Below, piece by piece: positions 1 through 6,934 of a stretch of 12,584 nt of DNA (its first letter is position 1; every line of letters begins with the position of its first letter). Both the position numbers and the translations under genes were made by a program. Origin of the DNA: Thermoleophilaceae bacterium (GTDB lineage: Bacteria > Actinomycetota > Thermoleophilia > Solirubrobacterales > Thermoleophilaceae); contig JACCXP010000287.1 of assembly GCA_013696905.1 (NCBI GenBank), positions 1 to 12,584 on the forward strand, written 5' to 3'. The notes beneath the pieces are model-generated. The model ran no database searches. It saw nothing but the letters and a program-made list of their open reading frames with translations, and had not been told where the DNA came from.

Positions 1-202
1 CGTCGCCGCCGTTGTTGCCGCCGCCGACGACGACCCGCACGGGCCCGTCGCCCGCCGCCTCCGCCACCACGCGCGCGAGCCCCTCGCCCGCCCGCTCCAT
101 CAGGTCGAGCGACGCCACGCCGTCGCGCTCGACCGCCCAGGCGTCGGCGGCGCGCATCTCGTCGGCCACCCACAGGGGGTCGAACCAGCCGGGCAGCGTC
201 AC
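1..202 (-). CDS. nnr: NAD(P)H-hydrate epimerase (Nnr), N-terminal part, runs off left edge
   Basis: The 67 visible codons give the start of a YjeF_N domain: a 'MRAADAWAVERDGV' segment, then 'LDLMERAG' and a glycine-rich 'GGGNNGGD' nucleotide-binding loop just at the window edge. This fold epimerises damaged NAD(P)HX so that a dehydratase can restore NAD(P)H; in bacteria the dehydratase is often fused C-terminally, but that part would lie outside the window. The start chosen is GTG at 202, which overlaps the acpS stop in a GTGA tetranucleotide, implying translational coupling. The acpS-nnr order is common in actinobacteria. Whether the protein is bifunctional cannot be seen here. Confidence 0.88.
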   Translation of the reverse strand, partial: MTLPGWFDPLWVADEMRAADAWAVERDGVASLDLMERAGEGLARVVAEAAGDGPVRVVVGGGNNGGD

Positions 203-552
203 CGCAGCAGCGCCACCGCGGCGGCCGTCGTGCGCGTATGCGTGAGCGAGACCTCGGCCGAGACGCCGAGCTCGCGCGCGCGCTGCGCCGCGGCGCCGCT
301 GAGGCGTACCTCAGGCGCCGTCGCCGTGGCCACGACCTCGACGTCGCGGAAGCTCCAGCCCTCAAGGCCGAGCGCCTTGGCGACGGCCTCCTTGGCGCAG
401 AAGCGGGCCGCGAGATGGCGCGCGGGGCGGGCGCGCTCGGCGGCGTAGGCGCGCTCGGCGTCGGTGAAGAGCCTCTCGGCCAGCCGCGGGCGCCGCTCGA
501 GCGCGCGCTCGAGGCGCTCGATCTCGAGCAGGTCGAGCCCTATCGCCGCCAC
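199..552 (-). CDS. acpS: Holo-[acyl-carrier-protein] synthase
   Basis: AcpS transfers 4'-phosphopantetheine from CoA to the serine of acyl carrier protein, activating fatty-acid synthesis in the cytoplasm. The 117-residue product has the family length and both signatures: 'GLDLLEIER' near the N-terminus with metal-binding Asp7, and 'ARFCAKEAVAKALG' with Glu55 and its neighbouring lysine. The C-terminal 'VSLTHTRTTAAAVALL' strand matches the family end. The start is GTG at 552; there is an in-frame stop 13 codons upstream and no other start codon between. The nearest strong GGAGG lies about 20 nt upstream, which is far for a ribosome-binding site. It sits 52 bp after glmS and overlaps nnr by 4 bp, so it is probably co-transcribed with both. 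Confidence 0.95.
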   Translation of the reverse strand: MAAIGLDLLEIERLERALERRPRLAERLFTDAERAYAAERARPARHLAARFCAKEAVAKALGLEGWSFRDVEVVATATAPEVRLSGAAAQRARELGVSAEVSLTHTRTTAAAVALLR

Positions 553-604
553 GCAGGCGAGCCTAGATGGTTCCTCCCGACGCTACGTCGAGGGCGTGCT
601 GTGG

Positions 605-2464
605 CTACTCGACGGTGACGGTCTTCGCGAGGTTGCGCGGCTGGTCCACGTTGAGCCCGCGCGCGCGGGCGATGCGGTAGGCGAGCATCTGCAGCGGAAC
701 GATCGCGAGGATCGGCTGGAGCAGCCAGTCGATGCGCGGCACCCGCAGCACCTCCTCGGCGTACTCGGACACCTGCTCGGTGCCCTCGCTCGCAACCGCG
801 ATCACCTGAGCGCCGCGCGCGCGTACCTCGGCGATGTTCGAGAGCACCTTGTCGAGCACCGGCGAGTCCGTCGCGACGCACACCACCGGAGTGTTCGGGC
901 CGAGCAGCGCGATCGGGCCGTGCTTCATCTCGCCGGCGGCGTATGCGTCCGTCGGGATGTAGGAGATCTCTTTCAGCTTGAGCGCGCCCTCGAGGCACAC
1001 CGGCAGGCCGACGTGGCGGCCGAGGTAGAGGAAGAACTCGGCGGCCTGCCAGTGGCTCGCGACGCGAGCGACGGGCTCGTCGAGCGTTCCAAGCACCGTC
1101 GTGATGCCGTCGGGGAGCGACCGCATCCCCTCCACAAGCTCCGCCAGGCGCTCGGCCGGGAGCGTCTGGCGCGTCTGCGCCAGCTTGAGCCCGAGCAGGT
1201 ACATCGCAGCTACCTGGGCGACGTAGGTCTTTGTGGCCGCCACGCCGATCTCAAGGCCCGCGCGCGTGAACAGCACGCCGTCCGAGTCGCGCGTCGCCTG
1301 GCTGCCCATGACGTTCGTGACGGCGAGCACCTTGGCACCGCGCGAGCGCGCCAGGCGCATCGCCGCGAGCGTGTCCGCCGTCTCCCCCGACTGGGAGATC
1401 CCGATCACGAGGTCGCCCTCGCCGACGACCGGATTGCGGTAGCGGTACTCGGAGGCGATGTCGATCTCGACCGGCACGCGCGCCCACTCCTCGATCGCAT
1501 AGCGACCCACGAGACCGGCGTGATAGGAGGTGCCGCAGGCGACGATCACGACGCGCTTGAGGTCGCGCAGCTCGTTGTCGGAGACGCCGATCTCGCCGAG
1601 CTCCACCCGCCCCTCGACGAGGCGATCGGAGATCGTCTCGCGCACGGCCTCGGGCTGCTCGTAGATCTCCTTGAGCATAAAGGTCTCGTAGCCGCCCTTC
1701 TCTGCCGCCTCCTCGTCCCAGTCGACCTCCGTGATGTCGCGCTCGACGGGCAGGCCCTGCTGGTCGAGGAAGACGACGCCCTCGGGGCGGATCACGACGA
1801 TCTCGTCGTCGTGCACGAGCTGGACGCGGCGGGTCTCCTTCAAAAAGGCGGTGATGGCGGAGGCGACGAAGCGCTCGCCCTCGCCCACTCCGACGACGAG
1901 CGGGGTCTCGTTGCGCGTGCCGACGAGCAGCTCCGGCTCGTCGGCGCTGAGCGCGACGAACGCGTAATGGCCGACGAGCTCCGCGTCGGCGGCGCGAACG
2001 GCCTGCACGAGGTCGCCGTCGTAGCGGTGGGCGACGAGGTGTGCGATCACCTCGGCGTCGGTCTGGGAGGTGAACTGCGCGCCCGCTGCGGTGAGCTCGC
2101 GACGCAGCTCGGCGTGGTTCTCGACAATGCCGTTGACGACGACGTGGATGCGGTCGCCGGTGTCGAAGTGCGGGTGGGCGTTGTCGTAGGTGACGGCGCC
2201 GTGGGTCGCCCAGCGGGTGTGGCCGATGCCGATCGTCGGCTCGCGCTCCGCGGTCGCGACCCCGCCTGCCCCCGCCATCGCTCGCTCGGCTACCGCCTCG
2301 CGCAAGAACGACAGGTTGCCGACTGCCTTGACGGAGTCGATCTCCCCCTCGCCGAGCGTCGAGATGCCGGCCGAGTCGTAACCGCGGTACTCGAGCCGCT
2401 CAAGGCCCTTGAGAAGCAGTTCACGGCTTGGCCTAGAACCGACATAGCCAACAATTCCACACAC
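605..2464 (-). CDS. glmS: Glutamine--fructose-6-phosphate aminotransferase (isomerizing)
   Basis: GlmS makes glucosamine-6-phosphate from fructose-6-phosphate and glutamine, the entry step to UDP-GlcNAc and peptidoglycan. The 619-residue protein begins VCGIVGYVG; removal of the initiator exposes the catalytic Cys of the class II glutamine amidotransferase domain (about residues 1-220, with 'LEYRGYDSAG' and 'HTRWATHG'). Two SIS domains follow, with 'CGTSYHAG', 'SQSGETADT' and 'EIGVAATKTYVAQ' in the first, and 'KEISYIPTDAYAAGEMKHGP' in the second; it ends in the standard 'LAKTVTVE'. GTG at 2464 is chosen because the Cys must be residue 2 and a strong AAGGAGG lies 9 nt upstream; a longer open frame to 2560 would bury the Cys. 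It follows glmM by 119 bp, in a gap with possible regulatory structure. Confidence 0.97.
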   Translation of the reverse strand: MCGIVGYVGSRPSRELLLKGLERLEYRGYDSAGISTLGEGEIDSVKAVGNLSFLREAVAERAMAGAGGVATAEREPTIGIGHTRWATHGAVTYDNAHPHFDTGDRIHVVVNGIVENHAELRRELTAAGAQFTSQTDAEVIAHLVAHRYDGDLVQAVRAADAELVGHYAFVALSADEPELLVGTRNETPLVVGVGEGERFVASAITAFLKETRRVQLVHDDEIVVIRPEGVVFLDQQGLPVERDITEVDWDEEAAEKGGYETFMLKEIYEQPEAVRETISDRLVEGRVELGEIGVSDNELRDLKRVVIVACGTSYHAGLVGRYAIEEWARVPVEIDIASEYRYRNPVVGEGDLVIGISQSGETADTLAAMRLARSRGAKVLAVTNVMGSQATRDSDGVLFTRAGLEIGVAATKTYVAQVAAMYLLGLKLAQTRQTLPAERLAELVEGMRSLPDGITTVLGTLDEPVARVASHWQAAEFFLYLGRHVGLPVCLEGALKLKEISYIPTDAYAAGEMKHGPIALLGPNTPVVCVATDSPVLDKVLSNIAEVRARGAQVIAVASEGTEQVSEYAEEVLRVPRIDWLLQPILAIVPLQMLAYRIARARGLNVDQPRNLAKTVTVE

Positions 2465-2583
2465 GACTCCCCACCTCCTTGAGGGCAAGCCGCAGCGGGC
2501 GCCCCTACAAAGTCGAGAGCCGCGTCGAAGCGGCTCTACACGACCTTCGGCCGTGAGCACTAAAAGGTAGCAAAGACGCGGCG
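2465..2583 (-). promoter_or_regulatory. glmS leader: candidate promoter plus two tandem hairpins
   Basis: This is the only sizeable gap within the minus-strand operon. Read on the minus strand, TTGCAT (2591-2586, overlapping the glmM stop) and TACCTT (2569-2564) are 16 nt apart and could form a sigma-70-type promoter, although the -35 matches only three consensus bases. Downstream are two hairpins one base apart: 2555-2539, a 7-bp stem with one G-U pair and a GAA loop, and 2537-2516, a perfect 8-bp stem (AGAGCCGC/GCGGCTCT) with a 6-nt loop. Neither is followed by a T-run, so they are not classic terminators. The known glmS ribozyme of Firmicutes is not recognisable. The function is unknown. 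Confidence 0.4.
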
Positions 2584-3939
2584 TTATGCAAGCTCACGCT
2601 CGACCACCTCGACCAGGCGACGGGTGATCTCGTCGCATTCCGACTGCTCGGGCGCCTCCACCATCACACGCACCAGCGGCTCCGTGCCGGATGCGCGCAC
2701 GAGCACGCGACCGCGGCCCTCGAGCGCGTGCTGCTCATGCCCGACCGCCGCCCACACCGCCTGCGAGCCGTCGAGCGACCCGAGCTCGACGACGCGGACG
2801 TTGACGAGCCGCTGGGGCAGCTTGCGCATGGCCCCGCGGTCGGCCAGGTCTCCGCCCTCGAGCGCCTCGAGCGTCAGGAGCGCCGCGGCGATGCCGTCGC
2901 CCGAGGGCACGAAGCCCGTGTCGATGATGTGGCCCGACTGCTCGCCCCCGAGCGCCCAGCCGCGGGCGAGCAGCTCGGCGAGCACGTGGCGGTCGCCGAC
3001 GGCGGTCGTCGCCACCGCCACCCCCGCCGCGCGCATGGCGTCGTGGAAGCCGTAGTTGGTCATCACCGTGACGGCCACACCCTCGCCCGGGAGGCGCTCC
3101 TGGCGGCGCAGGTGAAGCGCGGCGAGCGCCAGCAGCTCGTCGCCGTCGACGACCTCGCCGTGGCGGTCGACCGCGAGCACGCGATCGCCGTCGCCGTCGA
3201 AGGCGAACCCGGCGTCGTAGCCGCCGTCGTGCACGCGCTCGCCGAGCAGCCCGACGTGGGTCGACCCGCAGCCGTCGTTGATGTTGCGTCCGTCGGGCTC
3301 GACCGCGAGCGCCTCGACCCGCGCGCCGAGGCGACGGAAGATCTCGGGCGCCACCTCATAGGTCGCTCCGTTGGCGCAGTCGAGCAGCAGCCGCAGGCCC
3401 GAGAGGTCGAGCCCTCCGAAGCGCGACTCGAGCTCGCGCAGATAGTCGCCCGTCGCCCCGCGGAGCTCGCGAATGCTGCCCGGCGAGTCGGCTCGCGGAT
3501 GCGCAGGGGCGCGCACCTCTCCCTCGACCCTCGCCTCCTGCGCGTCCGAGAGCTTGATCCCGTCGGGACCGAAGAACTTGATGCCGTTGTCGCGAAAGGG
3601 GTTGTGAGAGGCCGAGACCACCGCCGCAAGCTGGAATCCGTAGCGGCGCACGAGCAGCGCCGCCGCCGGCGTCGGCAGGACCCCGCCGAGCAGGACGTGA
3701 GCTCCCGCGGCGGCGAGGCCCGCTGCAAGCGCCGCCTCGAGCATCTGCCCCGACTCGCGCGTGTCGCGCACGACGAGCACGCGCGGGGCGTCGTCGGGGG
3801 CCACAGCCGCGACGGCGCGCCCGAGCGCCAGCGCGAGCTCCGCGGACAGGAAGTCCCCCGCGACGCCGCGCACGCCGTCGGTGCCGAACAGCCGCCGGCC
3901 GAGCGTCACATCGGCGGGCGAGGCCTCCGACCTCGTCAC
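2584..3939 (-). CDS. glmM: Phosphoglucosamine mutase
   Basis: GlmM interconverts glucosamine-6-phosphate and glucosamine-1-phosphate, the step after GlmS toward UDP-GlcNAc. The 451 residues match the family length. Visible signatures are 'LFGTDGVRG' at the N-terminus, the phosphoserine loop 'VSASHNPFRDNGIKFF', the Mg-binding loop 'FDGDGDR', the sugar-binding 'GGEQSGH' and the C-terminal phosphate-binding 'RASGTEPLVRVM'. The GTG start at 3939 lies 25 bp after the rpsI stop, with a GGAG a few bases upstream. This leaves about 14 residues before the conserved core (MTRSEASPADVTLG); a later GTG (V11) is a possible alternative. That N-terminal tail closely resembles the one on GuaA in this window. 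Its place in the rplM-rpsI-glmM order is typical of actinobacteria. Confidence 0.97.
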   Translation of the reverse strand: MTRSEASPADVTLGRRLFGTDGVRGVAGDFLSAELALALGRAVAAVAPDDAPRVLVVRDTRESGQMLEAALAAGLAAAGAHVLLGGVLPTPAAALLVRRYGFQLAAVVSASHNPFRDNGIKFFGPDGIKLSDAQEARVEGEVRAPAHPRADSPGSIRELRGATGDYLRELESRFGGLDLSGLRLLLDCANGATYEVAPEIFRRLGARVEALAVEPDGRNINDGCGSTHVGLLGERVHDGGYDAGFAFDGDGDRVLAVDRHGEVVDGDELLALAALHLRRQERLPGEGVAVTVMTNYGFHDAMRAAGVAVATTAVGDRHVLAELLARGWALGGEQSGHIIDTGFVPSGDGIAAALLTLEALEGGDLADRGAMRKLPQRLVNVRVVELGSLDGSQAVWAAVGHEQHALEGRGRVLVRASGTEPLVRVMVEAPEQSECDEITRRLVEVVERELA

Positions 3940-3964
3940 GACGGCTCCGAGCCGGTGGTGAGGC

Positions 3965-4891
3965 TCAGCGCTTCGAGAACTGCGGACGCTTGCGCGCTTT
4001 CTTCAGTCCCGCCTTCTTGCGCTCCTTGACGCGCGCGTCGCGGGTCAGGAACCCGCGCCGCTTGAGCTCCTGGCGGAGGTTGGGGTCCGCCACCACGAGC
4101 GCCCGGGCGACGCCGTGTCGCAGGGCTCCGGCCTGCGACGACACGCCGCCTCCGTGAATCCTCGCGACGACGTCCATGCGCGACTCGTAGCCCGCCGTCT
4201 CGAGCGGCTGCTGGACGCGCTTCTGCAGCGTCGGGCGGGGGAAGAACATCTCGAGCGGTCGTCCGTTGATCGTGTAGGCGCCGGAGCCGGGACGGAGGAT
4301 CACCCGCGCCACCGAGCTCTTGCGCTTGCCGGTCGCTCGGTAGCGGGCGTCGGCCGCCAGGTCCATCGGCGTGCTCGCGATCGGCGCCGGCTGATCGGTT
4401 GGCGGACCGGGGTCCTCGACCGGCTGCGCCGCCACGCCCCCCTCCGGATCGGCGTAGGCCGCTGGGGGGCTCTCGTCGCGGCGCTCCTCGAGCACGAGAT
4501 CGGGCTCGAGGTGAGCCCCCGGCACGACGTCCTCGGACCCCGCCCCGGCCGCGGTGGGAGCCTCCGGCGGCGCCGGGGGCTCGGGCGCCCGGGGCTCGGC
4601 CGAAGGCTGTGGAGCCAGTCCCTCCCCGGGGCCTGCGTCCGAGGCGGGCACCTCCTCGGCCGCTTCCTCGAGTGCCGCGGTGAGCGCCTGCGCCGGGGCG
4701 TCGTCGCCGGCGGGGCCGGGCGTCTCGGGCGGGGCATCGGCATCGGCGGCGGAGGGCTCGGGCGAGGCCGCCTCGGGGCTCGGCTCGAGGACGCCTTCCG
4801 CTTCCGCTTCCGGCGACGCCTGCGTGTCCTGGCCGCCGGGCGAGCCCTCCGTCCCCTGGCGCTCTTCCTCGGGGCGCTCGTTCTCGGCCAT
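3965..4891 (-). CDS. rpsI: Ribosomal protein uS9 with a long acidic N-terminal extension
   Basis: The C-terminal ~125 residues (from about 184) are a complete uS9: '[14 protein letters not shown]', '[17 protein letters not shown]', '[19 protein letters not shown]', and the basic tail ending 'RPQFSKR' that reaches the decoding site of the 30S subunit. Residues 1-183 form an extension with about 42 Asp/Glu, six Arg and no Lys, rich in Pro, Ala and Gly, and probably disordered. The ATG at 4891 is chosen because it overlaps the rplM stop by one base (TGATG) and has a GGAGG 10 nt upstream; codons throughout the extension end mostly in G or C, as in real coding sequence. An internal ATG at 4366 would give a normal 133-residue uS9 but lacks a clear ribosome-binding site. 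Mycobacterial uS9 also has an extension, of only a few tens of residues. Confidence 0.9.
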   Translation of the reverse strand: MAENERPEEERQGTEGSPGGQDTQASPEAEAEGVLEPSPEAASPEPSAADADAPPETPGPAGDDAPAQALTAALEEAAEEVPASDAGPGEGLAPQPSAEPRAPEPPAPPEAPTAAGAGSEDVVPGAHLEPDLVLEERRDESPPAAYADPEGGVAAQPVEDPGPPTDQPAPIASTPMDLAADARYRATGKRKSSVARVILRPGSGAYTINGRPLEMFFPRPTLQKRVQQPLETAGYESRMDVVARIHGGGVSSQAGALRHGVARALVVADPNLRQELKRRGFLTRDARVKERKKAGLKKARKRPQFSKR

Positions 4892-5325
4892 CAGTCTCGT
4901 ACCTCCATCGGCTCGGGCTTCTGAGCCACGTGCGGGTGCTCTGGCCCGGCATAGACCTTCAGCTTGGTGATCTGGACCCGGGCGAGCCGGTTGCGCGGCA
5001 TCATGCCCTTGACCGCCTTGCGGATGACTTCCTCCGGCCGGCGCTCGAGCATCTCGGCGAGCGTGCGCGTGCGCAGGCCCCCGGGATACCCGCTGTGGCG
5101 GTGATAGAGCTTCTCCTCGAGCTTCTTGCCGGTGACGGCGATCTTCTCGGCGTTGACGACGATCACGAAGTCGCCCACGTCGCAGTGCGGCGTGTAGTCG
5201 GGCTTGCGCTTGCCACGGAGCGCGTCCGCGATCTGGGTCGCCAGGCGACCGAGCGTCCTGCCGGACGCGTCGACGACGAGCCAGTTGCGCTCGCGCGTTG
5301 AGGGAGTGGCTACGTAGGTCTTCAT
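4891..5325 (-). CDS. rplM: Ribosomal protein uL13
   Basis: This 144-residue protein has the usual uL13 length and motifs: '[20 protein letters not shown]', '[18 protein letters not shown]', '[11 protein letters not shown]' and '[22 protein letters not shown]'. It is an early-assembly protein of the 50S subunit. The ATG at 5325 gives the standard N-terminus ([15 protein letters not shown]). No Shine-Dalgarno sequence is visible just upstream, which is unusual for a ribosomal protein gene. It is the first gene of the minus-strand block and overlaps rpsI by one base. In E. coli, L13 controls its own operon through the leader; the short hairpin upstream here could serve a similar role, but that is inference. 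Confidence 0.97.
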   Translation of the reverse strand: MKTYVATPSTRERNWLVVDASGRTLGRLATQIADALRGKRKPDYTPHCDVGDFVIVVNAEKIAVTGKKLEEKLYHRHSGYPGGLRTRTLAEMLERRPEEVIRKAVKGMMPRNRLARVQITKLKVYAGPEHPHVAQKPEPMEVRD

Positions 5326-5379
5326 CGAGAAAGCGGGCGCGCCGTGACGCCGGACTGCCCGGGGCAGCCGACCACTCTA
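5326..5379 (-). promoter_or_regulatory. Candidate rplM promoter and short leader hairpin
   Basis: Upstream of rplM on the minus strand, TGTAGAGT contains an extended -10-like TAGAGT at 5379-5374, 48 nt before the ATG; no good -35 is seen. The predicted transcript start falls near 5367, where an inverted repeat CTGCC-CCG-GGCAG (5367-5355) would fold at the very 5' end of the mRNA. No Shine-Dalgarno is present in the remaining leader. This could be an autoregulatory L13 leader or simply a 5'-stabilising stem. Confidence 0.35.
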
Positions 5380-5428
5380 CACGCGCCCTGCCGACCCGAC
5401 GAAGGCCGATGTCTCCGCGCCCGTGTCC

Positions 5429-5434
5429 TATACT
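5429..5434 (+). promoter_or_regulatory. -10 box (TATACT) for the riboswitch-M23 peptidase transcript
   Basis: TATACT matches the sigma-70/HrdB/SigA -10 consensus in five of six positions and stands out in this GC-rich background. It lies just upstream of the riboswitch, so the transcript start would be near 5441. No convincing -35 is found 16-18 nt upstream, which is common in actinobacterial promoters. The rplM promoter candidate faces the other way about 50 bp away. Confidence 0.5.
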
Positions 5435-5454
5435 CCCGCGCCGTCGCAACCGCC

Positions 5455-5612
5455 TAGTTCCCGGTCCTGGAGGGACGCCGGGGAGCGGGGGAACCAATCG
5501 GTGGCCGTCGAAGGCCTCCGGCGGGGCGAATCGGCTCGGGTGCCGCCCGGCCGTAGCGCTGCTCTTTCGGCGCGAGCCCGTCAGCTAACCCCGCAGGCCA
5601 GTGAAAGAGGAG
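5455..5612 (+). ncRNA. c-di-AMP riboswitch (ydaO/yuaA class)
   Basis: The leader of the M23 gene carries the conserved blocks of the ydaO/yuaA class in the right order: GGGGGAACCAA (5487-5497), GGGGCGAATCGG (5523-5534), a GGCCGTAGCG segment (5549-5558), and the hallmark CAGCTAACCCCGCAGG (5582-5597), followed by a purine-rich GTGAAAGAGGAG ribosome-binding region. Hairpins can be drawn between the blocks, for example GGCC-GTCGAA-GGCC at 5503-5516. The class binds cyclic di-AMP and in known cases turns expression off; in actinobacteria it often controls cell-wall hydrolases, which fits the downstream gene. The ends given are approximate. No terminator is evident between aptamer and gene, so control of translation or Rho access is more likely. 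Confidence 0.88.
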
Positions 5613-5623
5613 CACGCCCGGAG

Positions 5624-6862
5624 ATGTCCTCTCCGCTCGACAATCGAATCCTCGCCGGCGTGGGAATGGCGCTCGTCGCCGGAATAGGTGCCGGGCCGGG
5701 CCACGCAGCGACGCCGCCGGGCGCCGCCTCGGGTGGGGCGATGGTACGCCCCGCGATCGATCGAGTCGCCTGCCTCAGCGGCTGCGCGCCGCGTCGCGCG
5801 ATCCGCGCCGGCAGCACGGTCAGGCTGCGCGGCAGCGGCCTCGCGCCGGTCACAGGAGTGGTGTTCCAGGGGCGGCCCGGCAAGGCCGACGACGCTCGGG
5901 TCAAGGCGCGGGCGGGCAGCGATCGGACGATGCGGGTTCGGGTGCCGGCCGTGGCGGTGGGCGGCCCGGTGATCGCGATCGCCGGACGCTACGCGGCCTC
6001 GCTCCCCTCGAAGCCGCTGAGGATCGTCGCGATCCCATCGCCGAAGCCGCTCGCGCCGGCCGGGGCGCCCGGCCGCCTCACACCCGTCCCGGGCCCGCGC
6101 GAGCCGGGAGGACCGGCCGTCGAGACGGGACTCAGCAGGTCGACCGCCTTCTTCGGCGCCAAGGGTGGCGTGTCGTTCTCCTACAGGGTCTCCGACGACG
6201 GCCCGGTCAACGTCACGGTCGAGCTCGTGCGGGCAACCGACGGGGCTGTCGTCCAATCCTGGCCGCCGTCGGACACCTCACCCGGTGCGATCAGGACGGT
6301 CGTCTGGAACGGGATGGCGGCCGGTGCCCTGCAGCCAGAGGGCCGCTACGCCTTCAGGCTCTCGGCGCGCGGCACCAGAGGCGCGACCGCCCGCAGCGCG
6401 CAGGCCGGGGACGCCCAGCGCGACGCCTTCGACTTCTACCAGCACATCTTCCCGGTCCGCCTCAAGCACGACTACGGCGAGGCCGGCGCGCGCTTCGGCA
6501 CCAGCCGCGCGGGCCACTCGCACCAGGGCCAGGACGTGTTCGCTCGCTGCGGCGCCCGGCTCGTCGCCGCCCGCGGCGGCGAGGTCAAGTTCAGCCAGTA
6601 CAACGCCACGGCGGGCTTCTACGTGGTCGTCAACGGGATCGACACCGGCGTCGACTATGTCTACATGCACCTCGCCGAGGCTTCTCCACTGCGCGCCGGG
6701 GAGCGCGTCTTCACCGGCCAGCAGATCGGCACGGTGGGCGACAGCGGCAACGCCAGCGGCTGCCATCTGCACTTCGAGATGTGGAGCAAGCCCGGCTGGT
6801 ACGACGGCGGCAAGCCCTTCGACCCGCTGCCGCGGCTGCAGGCGTGGGACGTGTTCTCTTAG
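5624..6862 (+). CDS. Secreted M23 family metallopeptidase (LytM-type cell-wall hydrolase)
   Basis: The 412-residue product begins with a probable signal peptide (hydrophobic 'ILAGVGMALVAGIGAG', cleavage near GHA-AT, about residue 29). Residues ~42-135 look like an IPT/TIG-type beta domain with a Cys50/Cys54 pair; ~172-250 resemble a FlgD-like Ig fold ('VNVTVELVRATDGAVV', 'VVWNGMAAG'); residues ~278-402 are the peptidase M23 domain. Zinc ligands are visible as H300xxxD304 ('HSHQGQD') and H381-L-H383 ('CHLHFEMW'), with His349 in 'YMHL'; all catalytic residues appear present. Such enzymes cut peptide cross-links of peptidoglycan outside the membrane. The ATG at 5624 gives the signal peptide and follows GAGGAG by 11 nt; the open frame upstream lies in the riboswitch and is not coding. 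Cyclic di-AMP very likely regulates it. Confidence 0.92.
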   Translation: MSSPLDNRILAGVGMALVAGIGAGPGHAATPPGAASGGAMVRPAIDRVACLSGCAPRRAIRAGSTVRLRGSGLAPVTGVVFQGRPGKADDARVKARAGSDRTMRVRVPAVAVGGPVIAIAGRYAASLPSKPLRIVAIPSPKPLAPAGAPGRLTPVPGPREPGGPAVETGLSRSTAFFGAKGGVSFSYRVSDDGPVNVTVELVRATDGAVVQSWPPSDTSPGAIRTVVWNGMAAGALQPEGRYAFRLSARGTRGATARSAQAGDAQRDAFDFYQHIFPVRLKHDYGEAGARFGTSRAGHSHQGQDVFARCGARLVAARGGEVKFSQYNATAGFYVVVNGIDTGVDYVYMHLAEASPLRAGERVFTGQQIGTVGDSGNASGCHLHFEMWSKPGWYDGGKPFDPLPRLQAWDVFS

Positions 6863-6869
6863 TCAGCCG

Positions 6870-6903
6870 CCCGAACCCAGTGCTCGCGACTCATGGGGTC
6901 GGG
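6870..6903 (+). terminator. Weak hairpin after the M23 gene
   Basis: CCCGAACCC (6870-6878) can pair with GGGGTCGGG (6895-6903) in eight of nine positions around a 16-nt loop. No T-run follows, so it may be a partial or Rho-assisted terminator, or chance in GC-rich sequence. The next gene starts 32 bp later on the same strand. Confidence 0.2.
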
Positions 6904-6934
6904 TGTGTGCAGAAGCCACGAGGAGGAGGGAGAC

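Noticed and set aside
464..2482. A 672-codon open frame on the plus strand opposite glmS.
   Set aside because: It is the antisense shadow of a certain gene: high GC and biased third positions remove stops on the opposite strand. The translation is Arg/Ala/His/Asp-rich with no domain and no ribosome-binding site.
2465..2560. Upstream extension of glmS by 32 residues.
   Set aside because: GlmS needs its nucleophilic Cys at residue 2. GTG at 2464 with AAGGAGG supplies this exactly.
2465..2583. A glmS ribozyme in the glmS leader.
   Set aside because: The gap is too short and lacks the conserved ribozyme core; only two simple hairpins are present. The ribozyme is a Firmicutes feature.
2728..4029. 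A 433-codon plus-strand open frame opposite glmM.
   Set aside because: Same antisense artefact; the glmM frame carries all catalytic motifs and this frame resembles no protein.
4115..4924. Plus-strand open frames opposite the rpsI extension, considered as an alternative reading of that region.
   Set aside because: The rpsI frame has the better start context, family core and codon pattern. The antisense frame is Arg/Gly/Leu repeats typical of shadows.
5423..5623. Upstream extension of the M23 peptidase frame by 67 residues.
   Set aside because: That stretch is the riboswitch, and the extension would bury the signal peptide that begins at the ATG at 5624.
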